The notes beneath the pieces are model-generated. The model saw nothing but the letters and a program-made list of their open reading frames with translations, made no database searches and had not been told where the DNA came from. Positions 1 to 9,420 of a stretch of 64,000 bases of DNA are shown here, piece after piece (positions within the stretch are counted from its first letter, which is position 1; every line of letters starts with the position of its first letter). Location: contig OZ251242.1 of assembly GCA_965240325.2 (NCBI GenBank), positions 434,001 to 498,000 of the forward strand. Reading direction: 5' to 3'. The DNA is from Rebecca billardiae RCC1528 (Eukaryota; Haptophyta). The position numbers and the translations under genes were made by a program.

Positions 1-377
1 GCCGCGTCAGCCTTGGACCCCGCCGCCGACCTCTTGGGCTTCTTGCCCGCCTTCTTCGGCGGGGCGGGCGCGGCGGCGGGGGGCGCGGCCGAGCCGAGCT
101 CGCCGTACATCGCGTCGTCCGCCGCCACCTCGAGCGCCTCGTGCGCGTCGTCCGGCGCGACGCCGCCGCCGGCCGCGCCGCCGGCCGCGCCCGCGCCCTC
201 CTCCTCGTCCTCCACGGCGGCGGCGGGGAGCTCGGGCGGCGCGGGCGGCCGCGCGGAGTCGGTCGACTGCGCCAGCTCGTCCTCCACCACCTCGGCCGCC
301 TCGGCCGTCGCCTCGCCCGCCTCGATCGGCTCGGCGGGCAGCTCCTCCTCCTCGGGCACCTCGTCGTCGTCAGCCAT
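1..377 (-). CDS. Acidic then Lys-rich protein, N-terminal part (cut by window edge)
   Basis: The frame opens at an ATG (complement of 375-377) and stays open to the left edge, giving about 125 residues. The start reads MADDDEVPEEEE, followed by a long Glu/Asp/Ala-rich stretch. It becomes basic near the edge (PKKAGKKPKRS), which looks like a nuclear localisation signal. An acidic tail followed by a Lys-rich patch is common in chromatin and ribosome-biogenesis proteins, but no domain is visible in this fragment, so no function is assigned. It diverges from the methyltransferase gene starting at 548, and the 170 bases between them probably serve as a shared promoter. The alternative is the overlapping plus-strand frame (Ser/Ala-rich), which has no credible start and looks like a shadow. 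Confidence 0.6.
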   Translation of the reverse strand, partial: MADDDEVPEEEELPAEPIEAGEATAEAAEVVEDELAQSTDSARPPAPPELPAAAVEDEEEGAGAAGGAAGGGVAPDDAHEALEVAADDAMYGELGSAAPPAAAPAPPKKAGKKPKRSAAGSKADA

Positions 378-547
378 GCCCACGCCCAGGCTGCACAACA
401 GGGGCTTGAAACCGCCCGGCGACAACTTCTAACGGCTTTGTCCGGTGAACTCCGGCCATTCGGCCACCTACCGGCTACCGGGTGCGGTCCGGTGACTTGA
501 GTAGTTGAGTGTGGCGTGGCCGCGTAAAGTACTGAGAGCGGAGCGCG
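378..547. promoter_or_regulatory. Bidirectional promoter region
   Basis: A 170-base gap separates two divergent ATGs. It is less GC-rich than the flanking genes and has no clear TATA box. The assignment rests on position only. Confidence 0.35.
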
Positions 548-1696
548 ATGGAGTCCGCGCTCTCGGGCGCGGCGTCGACGGCAATAACGGCGGCGGTGTC
601 GAAGCGGTGCGCGGCGGAGCTCGGGTACGTGGACGACCCGTTCGCGCGCTGGTTCGACACCTCCGCCACGCGCTGCGCGCCCATCATCAACCGCGGCACC
701 TTCGTCCGCATCGCCGCCATCGACAGCATCTGCGACCAGTTTGCGCCGCGCCCGCCGCCGCCGCCGCCGCCGGACGCCGGCGCGAGCGGCGCGCCGGCGG
801 CGGACGCGGCGCCGAGCGGCGGCGCCGAGGAGGTGCGTCAGATCCTCTCGCTCGGCGCCGGCCTCGACACGCGCGCCTGGCGCCTCCGCCGCGCGCGCGC
901 GCCCATCGCGCGCTATATCGAGGTCGACCTTCCGTCCGTCGTGGCGCATCGGCGCGCGCTGTGCGAGCGCGCGCGGCGCGCGGCGGCGCGCGGCGAGGCG
1001 GGCGGCGTGGAGGGTGGCGAGGCGTCGGAGCCGGATCCCGCGCACGACCCCGCCGTGCCCTCGCCCGCCGACGCGCTCGTCGCCGCCGACCTCTCCGACC
1101 TCGGCGCGCTCCGCGCCGCGCTCGACGGCCTCCGCGCCTCGTCGGGTTCGTCAATCGGCTTCGACCCGGCGGCGCCCACGCTCGTGCTGATCGAGTGCGT
1201 GCTCGTGTACATGGCGCCCGAGTCCGGCAGTGCCCTGCTCGCCTTCCTCGCCTCGTACCTCCCGGACTCGGCGCTGGTCGCGTATGAGATGGTCCGGCCG
1301 GATGACGCGTTCGGGGCACAGATGGTGACGAACCTCCGGGCGCGCGGCGTGGGCATCCCGGGCGTGGTCGGCAGCGCGGACGAGGCGGCGCTGTGCGCGC
1401 GGCTCGGCGCGTGCGGCTGGGTCGGCGCCGAGGCGCTCGGCATGCGCGCGTGGTACGAGACCTGCCTGCCGCGCGCCGAGCGCGCGCGCGTCGAGGGGTT
1501 ACAGTGGCTTGACGAAATCGAGGAGTGGGCGCTGCTGCTGGCGCACTACGCGTTCGTGCTCGCGCGGAGCGAGCGCGCGCGCGGCTGGGCGGAGGCGCTC
1601 CGCTGGGCGAAGGCGCCGGAGGGCTCGGCGCAGGGCGCGGGCCCGCCGCGGGGGCTGCCGCCGCTGGGCGCGGCGGGCTCGCCCCCGCTGGCGTAG
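548..1696 (+). CDS. LCMT1: Leucine carboxyl methyltransferase (LCMT1/Ppm1 family)
   Basis: A single-exon protein of 382 residues, close to the family's usual length. LCMT1 uses S-adenosylmethionine to methylate the C-terminal leucine of the protein phosphatase 2A catalytic subunit. Family signatures appear in order: the N-terminal PIINRGTFVR segment (about residues 45-54), the SAM-binding glycine loop LSLGAGLDTRAWRL (about 100-113), the acidic strand EVDLPSVV (about 124-131), ECVLVYM (about 215-221), and the motif YEMVRPDDAFGAQMVTNL (about 243-260), which matches the late 'GDAF..MM..NL' motif of the family. A Pro/Gly/Ala-rich insert sits after residue 60, and the C-terminus has an Ala/Gly/Pro tail, both typical compositional inserts in this genome. 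The ATG at 548 is the first in the frame. Confidence 0.9.
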   Translation: MESALSGAASTAITAAVSKRCAAELGYVDDPFARWFDTSATRCAPIINRGTFVRIAAIDSICDQFAPRPPPPPPPDAGASGAPAADAAPSGGAEEVRQILSLGAGLDTRAWRLRRARAPIARYIEVDLPSVVAHRRALCERARRAAARGEAGGVEGGEASEPDPAHDPAVPSPADALVAADLSDLGALRAALDGLRASSGSSIGFDPAAPTLVLIECVLVYMAPESGSALLAFLASYLPDSALVAYEMVRPDDAFGAQMVTNLRARGVGIPGVVGSADEAALCARLGACGWVGAEALGMRAWYETCLPRAERARVEGLQWLDEIEEWALLLAHYAFVLARSERARGWAEALRWAKAPEGSAQGAGPPRGLPPLGAAGSPPLA

Positions 1697-2428
1697 TTAG
1701 AGTCTCCTGACTCGGACACGCGGCGCCGATACAGACCCGGCCCGGCTGCATTGGCTGCAGCACTGGCTGCTGCAGCTGCAGGAGTCGGCTGGCAGCTGGT
1801 GCTGCTGCTGCCCGAGTGCTGGCTGATCACGCGGATCACGGTACGCTGCCCCGGCGCCACCGCGAGTCACCGACGTCACTCTCAGTCTCAGCGGTCCCGG
1901 GTGAGTCTGAGTCTGAGTCTGAGTCTGAGTCTGACCCCGGCGGCGGCAGACGGCCCGCGGACGTAGCCCCGCCGGACCGGACTGTCCGGAGCCGGAGGCC
2001 CTCGTCTGTGACTAGTGTGAGGTCCGACCGCGGACTAGTACCGCCGGCGCGAGTGAGTGAGAATCAGAGATGTTACGGTCAGCATTATGCACAGGCAGAT
2101 GAACCTAGCGGACCAGCTTGGGTCCGACCTCGCACTCGTTCAATGGTAGGAGCTGTGCAGCGCATGGCCGCATGCATGCACAGTTGCCACTGCGGCCACT
2201 GAACGGCCAACGGGGCCACTGAGAGACACACTCACTCCGAATCAGTCAACGGCAAGCCTGGTAAGCGCCGTTTCACAAACGACTGTTTCAGTCCGGTTTG
2301 CGGGCGCGCCGTTTTGCCGCCCCGACTTTTATTCGATCCGGCGGCCCTGGCCCGGCCGAGACCCCGACCGAGTGAGTGATGGCTGCGCGCCTGAGGCGCA
2401 TGCTGGGCGGGGCGGCCTCGCGCCACGC
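1697..2428. other. Intergenic region
   Basis: No credible gene. It holds a short GAGTCT repeat (1903-1934) and ends in the leader of the Sfi1-like gene. Small frames here have no protein-like composition. Confidence 0.5.
1903..1934. repeat. Hexanucleotide microsatellite (GAGTCT)n
   Basis: About five perfect copies of GAGTCT in tandem. Confidence 0.9.
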
Positions 2429-5400
2429 ATGAGCGCGGAGTACGGCCCGTGGTACCCGCGGCGGTCTGACTTCACGCAGACGTTCGTCCGATCGCCCTTC
2501 GTCGGCGCCGACGGCCGCTCGCCCGGCTCTCGCAGTCCGGGCGCGCGCTCGAGATCGCGATCTCGCTCGCCGACGGCCGCCGCACCGCCGCCGCCGCCGC
2601 CGCCGCCGCCGATGACGGCACTGGCGACGATCGTGCCGGGCATGCCCGCGCGCATGGGCGTGGGCGCGAGTATGCCCGGCGCCTCGACCTCTCCGCGCTT
2701 CCGCCCGCGCCGCTGCTCCGCCCCGAGCGCCGCGGCCGCGCCACGCGCGCGCGGCCGCTCGGCCGGCGGCGGCAGCGGCGGCGGCGCGCTCACACCGACG
2801 CCGCCGTTCCGCCCGCGGCGCTTCTCGCACCTGAAGTACGCGACGTCGCCGATGGGCGAGCTGCCGTACCGCGGCTCGCTCTCGCCCGCCGCGCCGCGTG
2901 AGCTCTTGCGCGCTCTCGCCTCGCCGCCGCCGGCGCCGACGACGACGACGCCGACGCCGGCGACGCCGCGCTCTCGCGCGGCGGCGGTCGCCGCGGCGGT
3001 CGGCGCGGCCAACCGCGCGTCGGCGGCGCGCGCGTCGCAGGCGTGGCTGCGCGCGGAGCGGCTGCACGCCGCGGCGAGCGCGCTCGCGGCGCGCGCGCTC
3101 GCGCGCCGCACGCTGCGCGCGTGGCGCGCGGCCGCAGTCGACACGGCGCCGCGATGGTGGCTGGCGCGGCGGCGCGCGCTGCGCCGCTGGCGGCGGCGCG
3201 CCGCGCGCGCGCCGTCGGTCCGGCAGCTCGAGGCGCTGCACGCGGCGGCGCGCGCGCGCGCGCGCCGGGCGGCGCTGCGCGTGGCGCTGCGCCGCATGCG
3301 CGCGAGCGCGCGCCGCGCCGCGCGCGCGGCCGCGGCGGCGCGGCTGCCGCGCGCGCGCGCGCTGCGCGCGTGGGCGCCCGCGGCCGCGCGCGCGCGCGTG
3401 GCGCGCGCGCTCGCGGCGCGCGCGACGCGCCACGCGCGCGGGCGCGCGCTGTCGCGCGCGTGCGGACGCGTCGCCGCCGCGGCGATCGCGGGCTCGCGCC
3501 GCGCCGCGCGTGCCGCGCGGCCGGTGCCGCCCGCGCGCGCGACGCTGGCGGCGCGCGCGCTGCGCGCGTGGGCGCGGCGCGCGCGCGCCGCGGCCGCGCG
3601 CGCGCGCGCCGCGGCCGCGCACGCGCGGCGCACGGCCGCGGCGCGCTGGCGGCGCGCCGCCGGCATCGCCGCGGCGGCCGGCGCGGCCGAGCGCCGGGCG
3701 GCCGCCGCCTCGGGCCTGGGCCCGCGCGGCCGGCTCGTGAGCCGCTGGCGCGCCGCCGCCGCGCGCGCGCGCCGCGCCGAGCGCGCCGCGGCCGCGGCGG
3801 CGCGCGCGCGGCGCGCGGCGCGCGCGGCGCGCGCGCTCGGCGCGTGGCGCGCCGCGGCGGCGGCCGCGCGGCCCGGCGCAGCGGCCGCGGCGCGCGCGCC
3901 CTCCACCGCGGCGGCGCTTCGCTCGCGCGCGATCCGAGCGTGGGCGCGCGCCACGCGCGCGCGCCTCGCCGCGGCGCGCGCCCACCTCGCGCTGAGCGGC
4001 CGCGTGCGCGCGCGGCGCCGGCTGAGCGCGCTGCGCGCGCTGCGCGGCGCGGCGGGCGCGGCGGGCCGCGCGGCTGCGGCGGGCGCGCGGCTGCGCGGCC
4101 GCGCGGAGGCGGTGGCGCGCGGCCGCGCGCGGCGCGAGGCGTGGCTCGCGCTCGGCCGGGACCGCGCGCTCGCGCTCGCCGCCGAGACCGCCGCCGCGCA
4201 CGCGCGCACGCGCCGCCGGCGCGCGCTGCGCGCCGCCGCGGTTGCGTGGCGCGCGCGCGCCGCGCTCGCGGCCGCGGCGCGCGCCATGCTCGCGGCGGCG
4301 GCGGCGCGCGAGCGGCGGGCGCGCGGCGCGGCGGTGCAGGTGTGGCGCGCGGCGGCGGCGGTGGCGGCGCGCGCGTCGACGACGCTGCGCCGCCGCGCCG
4401 CCGCGCTGCTGCGCCGCCGCCTCCTCCGCCGCGCTGCCGCCGCCTTTGAGCGCGCCGCCAGCGGCGACGGCGCGGCGCGCGGCGCGGCGCGCGACGCGGC
4501 CGCGGCCGCGCTCGGCGCGCGCCGGCGCGCGGCGCGCGGCGCGGCGCTGCGCGCGTGGCGCGCGCGCGCGGAGGGCGCGCTCGCGCGGCGGTACGCGACG
4601 GAGGACGCCGCGGCCGAGCTCGCCGCCGCGCGCGCCTCGGCCGGCCTCGCGCGCTGGGCCGCGGCCGCGGCCGCGGCCGCGGCCGCGCGCGGCGCCGCCG
4701 CCGCCACCGACGCAGCGCTCGACGCGGCGGCGCGCGCGCACTGCGCCGCCGCGGCGCTGCGCGCGTGGCGGCCTGCGACGCGCGCGGCGGCGGCGCGGCG
4801 CGGCGCGGCGGCGCGCGCGGCGGCGCGCGCGCGCGCGGCCGACGCGCGCACGAGCTGGCGCCACTGGCGCCTTCGCGCCCTTGATGCCACCGGGCGCGCC
4901 GCCGCGCCGCGCGCCGCGGCCGCGGCGGCGGTGCGCGCGGTGCGCGCCGCGGCGCGCGGCGCGCGCCGCCGCGCGCGCGCCGCGGCGGCGGCGGCGCCGA
5001 CGCTGGAGAGCGCGCTGGCGCGCGGCGCGGTGGGCGTGTGGCGCGCGCGCGCCGCCGAGCGCGCGCACCGCGCCGCCGCGGCCGCGCGCACGCGCGCACG
5101 CCGCGCGCTGCGCGCGCTGCGCGCCACCGCGGCCGCGGCCGCGCGCGCCGCGGCCGCAGCCGCGCGGCCAGCGCCGCGCTCTGATGTGCGTGCGTGCGCG
5201 TGGCCGCGGTGGGTGCGCGCGGTGGGCGCGGCGGCGGCGCGCGCTGCGCGCGCGCGCGAGCGCGAGGCGCGCGCGCTCGGCGCGGCGGCGCGCCATTGGC
5301 GCGGGCTCGCCGCGCGCGAGCGCGCCGCGGCGCGCGCGCGGCGCGAGCTCAGGCGCGCATGCGCCGCGGCGCGCGCCGCGCTCGGCGACGCCGGCGACGG

Positions 5401-7807
5401 CGGCGGCGGCGGCGGTGGCGGGCCGCCGTTGGGTTCGGCGGCGGGTGGAGCGGAGCGCTCCTCGGCCTCGCGCGCGCTGGTGCCGCTCTCCCCCGCGCGC
5501 TCGCCGCGCCCACCCGACCCAGCGCCCGCCCGCCCGCCGCCGCCCGCGCCCGAAGCCGCCGTCGCCGCCGCAGCCGTGATCGCGACCGCGCGCCGGCGCG
5601 GCGCGCTCGCGCGCTGGGCGGCGACTGTGCTGCAGCGATGGGAGTGGGCGGGCGCGGCGGCGGCGGCGGCGGCGGCGCTCGGCGCGGCGGCGGCGCGCGG
5701 GCGTGCGCCGCGGCGGCTGCCGCTGCTCCACGCCTTCCGCCGCGCCGCGGAGGCCGCCGCGCTCTCGCGTGCCGGCGCGGCCGCGCGCGCGCGCGCCGAG
5801 CGCGCCGCGCCGCGCGCGGCCGCGCGCCGCGCGGCCGCGCGCTGGGCGGCGGCGCGCGGCGCGCGCCGCGCGCGCGCCGCCGCCACGGCGCGCGTGCGCG
5901 GCGCTCGGGCCGCGCGCGCACTCGAGCTGTGGGCCGAGCTGGCCGCGCGCACGGCCGACGCCGCGAACGCGCGCGCCGCGGCCGAATCGCACGCCGGCAT
6001 CGCGCGGCGCGCGCGCGCGCTGCGCGCGCTGCGGCAGCGCGTGTGGCGCGCCGCGTCGGCAGCGGCGCTGGCGGCGGCGGTCACGGCGTGCACGGCCGCG
6101 CGCGCGCGCGCGGCCTCCGCGGCGGCCTTCGCGAGCTGGCGCGCGGCGGCGGTGCCGACGGCGCGGCTGCGCACGGCGGTGCACGGCGCCTTCGGCGGCG
6201 GCGCGCTCGCGCTCGCCGCCCTCGCCGCGTTGCGCACGCTGCGCGCGCGCGGCGCGGCGCGCGCCGCGCGCGCGGCCGAGCGCGCAGCCACCGCCGCCGA
6301 GCGCGCCGCGCGCGCGCTGCGCGCGTGGCGTGAGTGGCGGCGTCGGCGCGCGGTGCTCGCGCGCGGCATCGCGGACGGCGGCGCGCCGGCGCAGCGCGCG
6401 CGCAAGCGCTTCGGCGCCGCCGGCGCGCTGCTCCGCGCGCACGCCGTCCGCCGCCTCCGCCGCCACGCCGCGCGCGCGCTGTGGGCGCGCGCCGCGCCGC
6501 GCCGCGCGCGCTGCCGGCGCGCCTTCGCGGCACTTGGCCGCGGCCGGCTCGCGCGCGCGACGCTCGCGACGGCGCAGCTGCTGGTGGCGGCGTCGCGCGG
6601 GCGCGCGGTGGTGCGCGCGTGGCACCACGTCGCGGCGAGCACCGCCGCCGAGCGCCGCCACTTCGCACGCCTCGCGCGACTGCGCGCCGCCACCCGAAAG
6701 CTCCTGACTGCAACTGCCAACGCACGACTCGGCGCCGCGTGCGCGGCGCGCGGCGCGCAGCGCGCGCGCGCGCGCGCGCTCGTGACGTGGGCTGAGCGCG
6801 CGCACCCGCCGGGCTCGGAGGGGAGCGTGCGCGCGGCGGCGAGCGCCTCGCTCGCCGTCTGGTGCGCCGCCTTCTCCGCGCGCCGCGCGCGCGGCGCCGC
6901 GCTCCGCCGCTGGCGCGCCACCATCGCCGCCGCGTGCGCGGCGGCCACGCACGCGCGCGCGGCCGCCGACGCAGCAGACGCGGCGGCGTGGGTGCTCGTC
7001 GCGCGCGCGCTGGCGCGGTGGCGCGCGGCGCTGCGCGGGTCGGGCGGCGGGCGCGCGGCGCGGCGGCGCGCCGCGCTCGCCGTGCGCGTGCGCCGCCCGC
7101 TCCGCGAATGGGCCCTCCAGTGCGCTCGCTCCGCCATTGCCGCCGGGTGCGCGGATCGCGCCGCGCGCGCGCGCGCGCTCGCGCGCTGGCGCGGCGCGGC
7201 GGACGCGCGCGAGCGCGCGTACGAGCAGCGCGCGGCGGCGGCGGTGGCGATCGACCGCGCGCTCGCGCTCGCCGAGGCGAGCGTCGCCACCGCGCTCGCG
7301 CGCGCCGCGCCGCCCGCACCGCCACGCTCGCTGCCTGCGCCCGCGCTGCGGCGCGCGCGCGCGCTTGCTGTGCGCGCGCGCGTCGTGCGCTCCTTCGAGC
7401 GCTGGTGGCACTACGCGGTGGCGGTGCGGCTGGCGGGCACGCTGCGGCTGATGGGGCCCGCGGATCTCGCCGCCGAGCCCGCGCCGCCCGCGCCCGGCGC
7501 CGCCGCGACGCTCGCGCCACCCGCGCCGCCCGCGGGCGGCGGCGGCGCCGGCGCCGCCGCCATCGCACGTGCACCTGAAGTGCTGCCGAGCACGGCGCCC
7601 ACGCCGGCGCGCGCCGCCGAGGCGCCGACGACGGGCGAGAGCGGCGTGCCGCGCGCGGTGGGCGTGACCTTCGCCGCCGTGGCCCCCGCCGAGGGCGGCC
7701 GCCGCGCGTCGCCGCCGCCGCGGCCGGGCCCCGGCGAGCGCATGCGCGCGCTCGCCGCGCGCGCGCGCGTCGCGCCGGCGCCGCAGTCCCAACGCGCGCG
7801 CGGCTGA
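2429..7807 (+). CDS. Sfi1-like centrin-binding repeat protein, extremely Ala/Arg-rich
   Basis: A single open frame of 1,792 residues. After a Ser/Pro-rich N-terminus containing two copies of FRPRR(C/F)S, the rest consists of helices built almost only of Ala and Arg with a Trp-centred motif recurring every few tens of residues: LRAWRAAA, LRRWRRRA, LRAWARRA, ARWRRAAG, VSRWRAAA, LGAWRAAA and many more. In the Sfi1 family, repeats of this L..W(R/K) type each bind a centrin along a long helix at centrosomes or basal bodies, so a role at the basal body or spindle pole is inferred. Pro-rich breaks interrupt the helix near residues 990-1060 and at the C-terminus. An upstream GTG at 2372 is in frame but not a eukaryotic start, so the ATG at 2429 is used. 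The regular TGG spacing is the main evidence that this frame, not the equally open antisense one, is real. No intron is evident. Confidence 0.7.
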   Translation: MSAEYGPWYPRRSDFTQTFVRSPFVGADGRSPGSRSPGARSRSRSRSPTAAAPPPPPPPPPMTALATIVPGMPARMGVGASMPGASTSPRFRPRRCSAPSAAAAPRARGRSAGGGSGGGALTPTPPFRPRRFSHLKYATSPMGELPYRGSLSPAAPRELLRALASPPPAPTTTTPTPATPRSRAAAVAAAVGAANRASAARASQAWLRAERLHAAASALAARALARRTLRAWRAAAVDTAPRWWLARRRALRRWRRRAARAPSVRQLEALHAAARARARRAALRVALRRMRASARRAARAAAAARLPRARALRAWAPAAARARVARALAARATRHARGRALSRACGRVAAAAIAGSRRAARAARPVPPARATLAARALRAWARRARAAAARARAAAAHARRTAAARWRRAAGIAAAAGAAERRAAAASGLGPRGRLVSRWRAAAARARRAERAAAAAARARRAARAARALGAWRAAAAAARPGAAAAARAPSTAAALRSRAIRAWARATRARLAAARAHLALSGRVRARRRLSALRALRGAAGAAGRAAAAGARLRGRAEAVARGRARREAWLALGRDRALALAAETAAAHARTRRRRALRAAAVAWRARAALAAAARAMLAAAAARERRARGAAVQVWRAAAAVAARASTTLRRRAAALLRRRLLRRAAAAFERAASGDGAARGAARDAAAAALGARRRAARGAALRAWRARAEGALARRYATEDAAAELAAARASAGLARWAAAAAAAAAARGAAAATDAALDAAARAHCAAAALRAWRPATRAAAARRGAAARAAARARAADARTSWRHWRLRALDATGRAAAPRAAAAAAVRAVRAAARGARRRARAAAAAAPTLESALARGAVGVWRARAAERAHRAAAAARTRARRALRALRATAAAAARAAAAAARPAPRSDVRACAWPRWVRAVGAAAARAARAREREARALGAAARHWRGLAARERAAARARRELRRACAAARAALGDAGDGGGGGGGGPPLGSAAGGAERSSASRALVPLSPARSPRPPDPAPARPPPPAPEAAVAAAAVIATARRRGALARWAATVLQRWEWAGAAAAAAAALGAAAARGRAPRRLPLLHAFRRAAEAAALSRAGAAARARAERAAPRAAARRAAARWAAARGARRARAAATARVRGARAARALELWAELAARTADAANARAAAESHAGIARRARALRALRQRVWRAASAAALAAAVTACTAARARAASAAAFASWRAAAVPTARLRTAVHGAFGGGALALAALAALRTLRARGAARAARAAERAATAAERAARALRAWREWRRRRAVLARGIADGGAPAQRARKRFGAAGALLRAHAVRRLRRHAARALWARAAPRRARCRRAFAALGRGRLARATLATAQLLVAASRGRAVVRAWHHVAASTAAERRHFARLARLRAATRKLLTATANARLGAACAARGAQRARARALVTWAERAHPPGSEGSVRAAASASLAVWCAAFSARRARGAALRRWRATIAAACAAATHARAAADAADAAAWVLVARALARWRAALRGSGGGRAARRRAALAVRVRRPLREWALQCARSAIAAGCADRAARARALARWRGAADARERAYEQRAAAAVAIDRALALAEASVATALARAAPPAPPRSLPAPALRRARALAVRARVVRSFERWWHYAVAVRLAGTLRLMGPADLAAEPAPPAPGAAATLAPPAPPAGGGGAGAAAIARAPEVLPSTAPTPARAAEAPTTGESGVPRAVGVTFAAVAPAEGGRRASPPPRPGPGERMRALAARARVAPAPQSQRARG

Positions 7808-8037
7808 CGCGTGCGCCGAGATTGGATGCCGCGTGCAGCGCCGCGCGCGCGCACGCAAGCCGCGCGCTGCTTGCCGAGCCGACGGGGCGACGAGACGCGT
7901 TGCACCTGCAGCCGGCGCCATCGTTCTAGTGTCCGTCCAAGGGTGTGTCTGCAAGCAGGGGTCAGCACGCCAATTATTGTACCGCTGGAGGGTTCGAGAA
8001 CCTCAGAAAGGCGGTTCTCGATTCCGTATTCTGCAGA

Positions 8038-8431
8038 GCCAAGGGAGTCAAGGGTGCCCGCGCCCCAGTGGCGCGCTCAGCGGATGTTGGCACACAGATT
8101 TTTGCCCGACGCCTGCGGCGGGCGGCGGCGAGGGCGTGCTCCGCTGGCGGGGCGAGCGCACGGGGCACGGCGCTGCGGGCGCGGATGTGCCCGCGAAGCC
8201 GGCGCGTGCGGACGGGCTGTTGCGGGAGAGTATCTGGCGCCCTCCTGCGCCGCGCGTCTTGCGCAACGCCTCTTTCGCCTCGGCTCAGGGCAGCGCGCAC
8301 GCACGCGCCGCCTCAAGGCCAGCCTTGCCTGCGCCGCAGCCGACCGCGCGCGCGCCGTGCGCGGCGTGGTCGGGAAGGAGCGGGCGCTGCTGCCGGGCGA
8401 GATGGCGACACCATGCGCGCACGCCATGCCG
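8038..8431 (+). repeat. Large inverted repeat A, left arm (394 bases)
   Basis: This arm pairs with 8765-9158. By eye the arms are about 99 percent identical, with a handful of single-base differences in the inner third. A 333-base unrelated spacer lies between them. No target-site duplication or transposase frame was recognised. A foldback-type element or an inverted segmental duplication are both possible. Confidence 0.9.
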
Positions 8432-8764
8432 CCCTGCGATGCCGCGACAGGGCACGGCAATAGATCTGCACAGCTGTTGACGAGTGCTGATCGCTTGTCA
8501 TGCCAAGCCAGACCTGAGCTCGAAGAAGATGATGAAAGAGCATCAGCGCGAGGAAAGCGTCGCTCCCAGCACTTCTGCATGACCACGCGGTGATGAACAT
8601 TCATGTAAGAGTAGCCCGCGTGCCCGTCTGGCACTGTTCTGGGTCTCAATGATCGTCCCGACATTCCGACAAGGGTCACGACCGCGAGGCCGTGCACAAC
8701 ATTTGTGACAAGTCAAAGAGGCATGCAAACAGACCGACGACGCGCTCGTCAAGGCGTGGCGGGA

Positions 8765-9158
8765 CGGCATGGCGTGCGCGCATGATGTCGCCATCTCGCC
8801 CGGCAGTAGCGCCCGCTCCTTCCCGACCAATCCGCGCACGGCGCGCGCGCGGTCGGCTGCGGCGCAGGCAAGGCTGGCCTTGAGGCGGCGCGTGCGTGCG
8901 CGCTGCCCTGAGCCGAGGCGAAAGAGGCGTTGCGCAAGACGCGCGGCGCAGGAGGGCGCCAGATACTCTCCCGCAACAGCCCGTCCGCACGCGCCGGCTT
9001 CGCGGGCACATCCGCGCCCGCAGCGCCGTGCCCCGTGCGCTCGCCCCGCCAGCGGAGCACGCCCTCGCCGCCGCCCGCCGCAGGCGTCGGGCAAAAATCT
9101 GTGTGCCAACATCCGCTGAGCGCGCCACTGGGGCGCGGGCACCCTTGACTCCCTTGGC
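8765..9158 (-). repeat. Large inverted repeat A, right arm (394 bases)
   Basis: Reverse-complement copy of 8038-8431. The outer boundary falls at the GCCAAGGGAGTC end; sequences outside it differ completely. Confidence 0.9.
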
Positions 9159-9420
9159 AGAGCCATCAGTTCGGAGATTCCCCTGGCTCGGGGAGCGCGG
9201 CCTAGAAATTGCCTCGCGCAGAGACGAGCTCGCTATTTGGTGTGGGCCAAAGGCTTGCATACCGTATGTATCTCGGGATGAGATTGGTGTCTCAGCTGCC
9301 CGGCATTTACCCGAGATCTCGGGCCCGTCCCCTGCGCCTCCGCTCGGGCAAAAGGTCAATTGACGGACGGCCTGGGGTGGCGGCGCGGGTCGTCACGCGC
9401 AACTGCACGGCGCGGACGCC

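Larger units (their letters stand above)
7808..9420. other. Intergenic region holding a large inverted repeat
   Basis: No gene supported. Most of it is the inverted repeat 8038-9158. The overlapping open frames within the arms are mirror images of each other and are not protein-like. Confidence 0.5.

Noticed and set aside
2288-7954. Antisense open frame of about 1,888 codons opposite the Sfi1-like gene
   Set aside because: It is an Ala/Arg-only shadow created by the near absence of A and T. It lacks the periodic Trp marks and a recognisable start.
8676-9359. Protein-coding frames inside inverted repeat A
   Set aside because: The same peptides appear on both strands only because the arms are mirror copies. 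They are Arg/Ala-rich with no recognisable domain.
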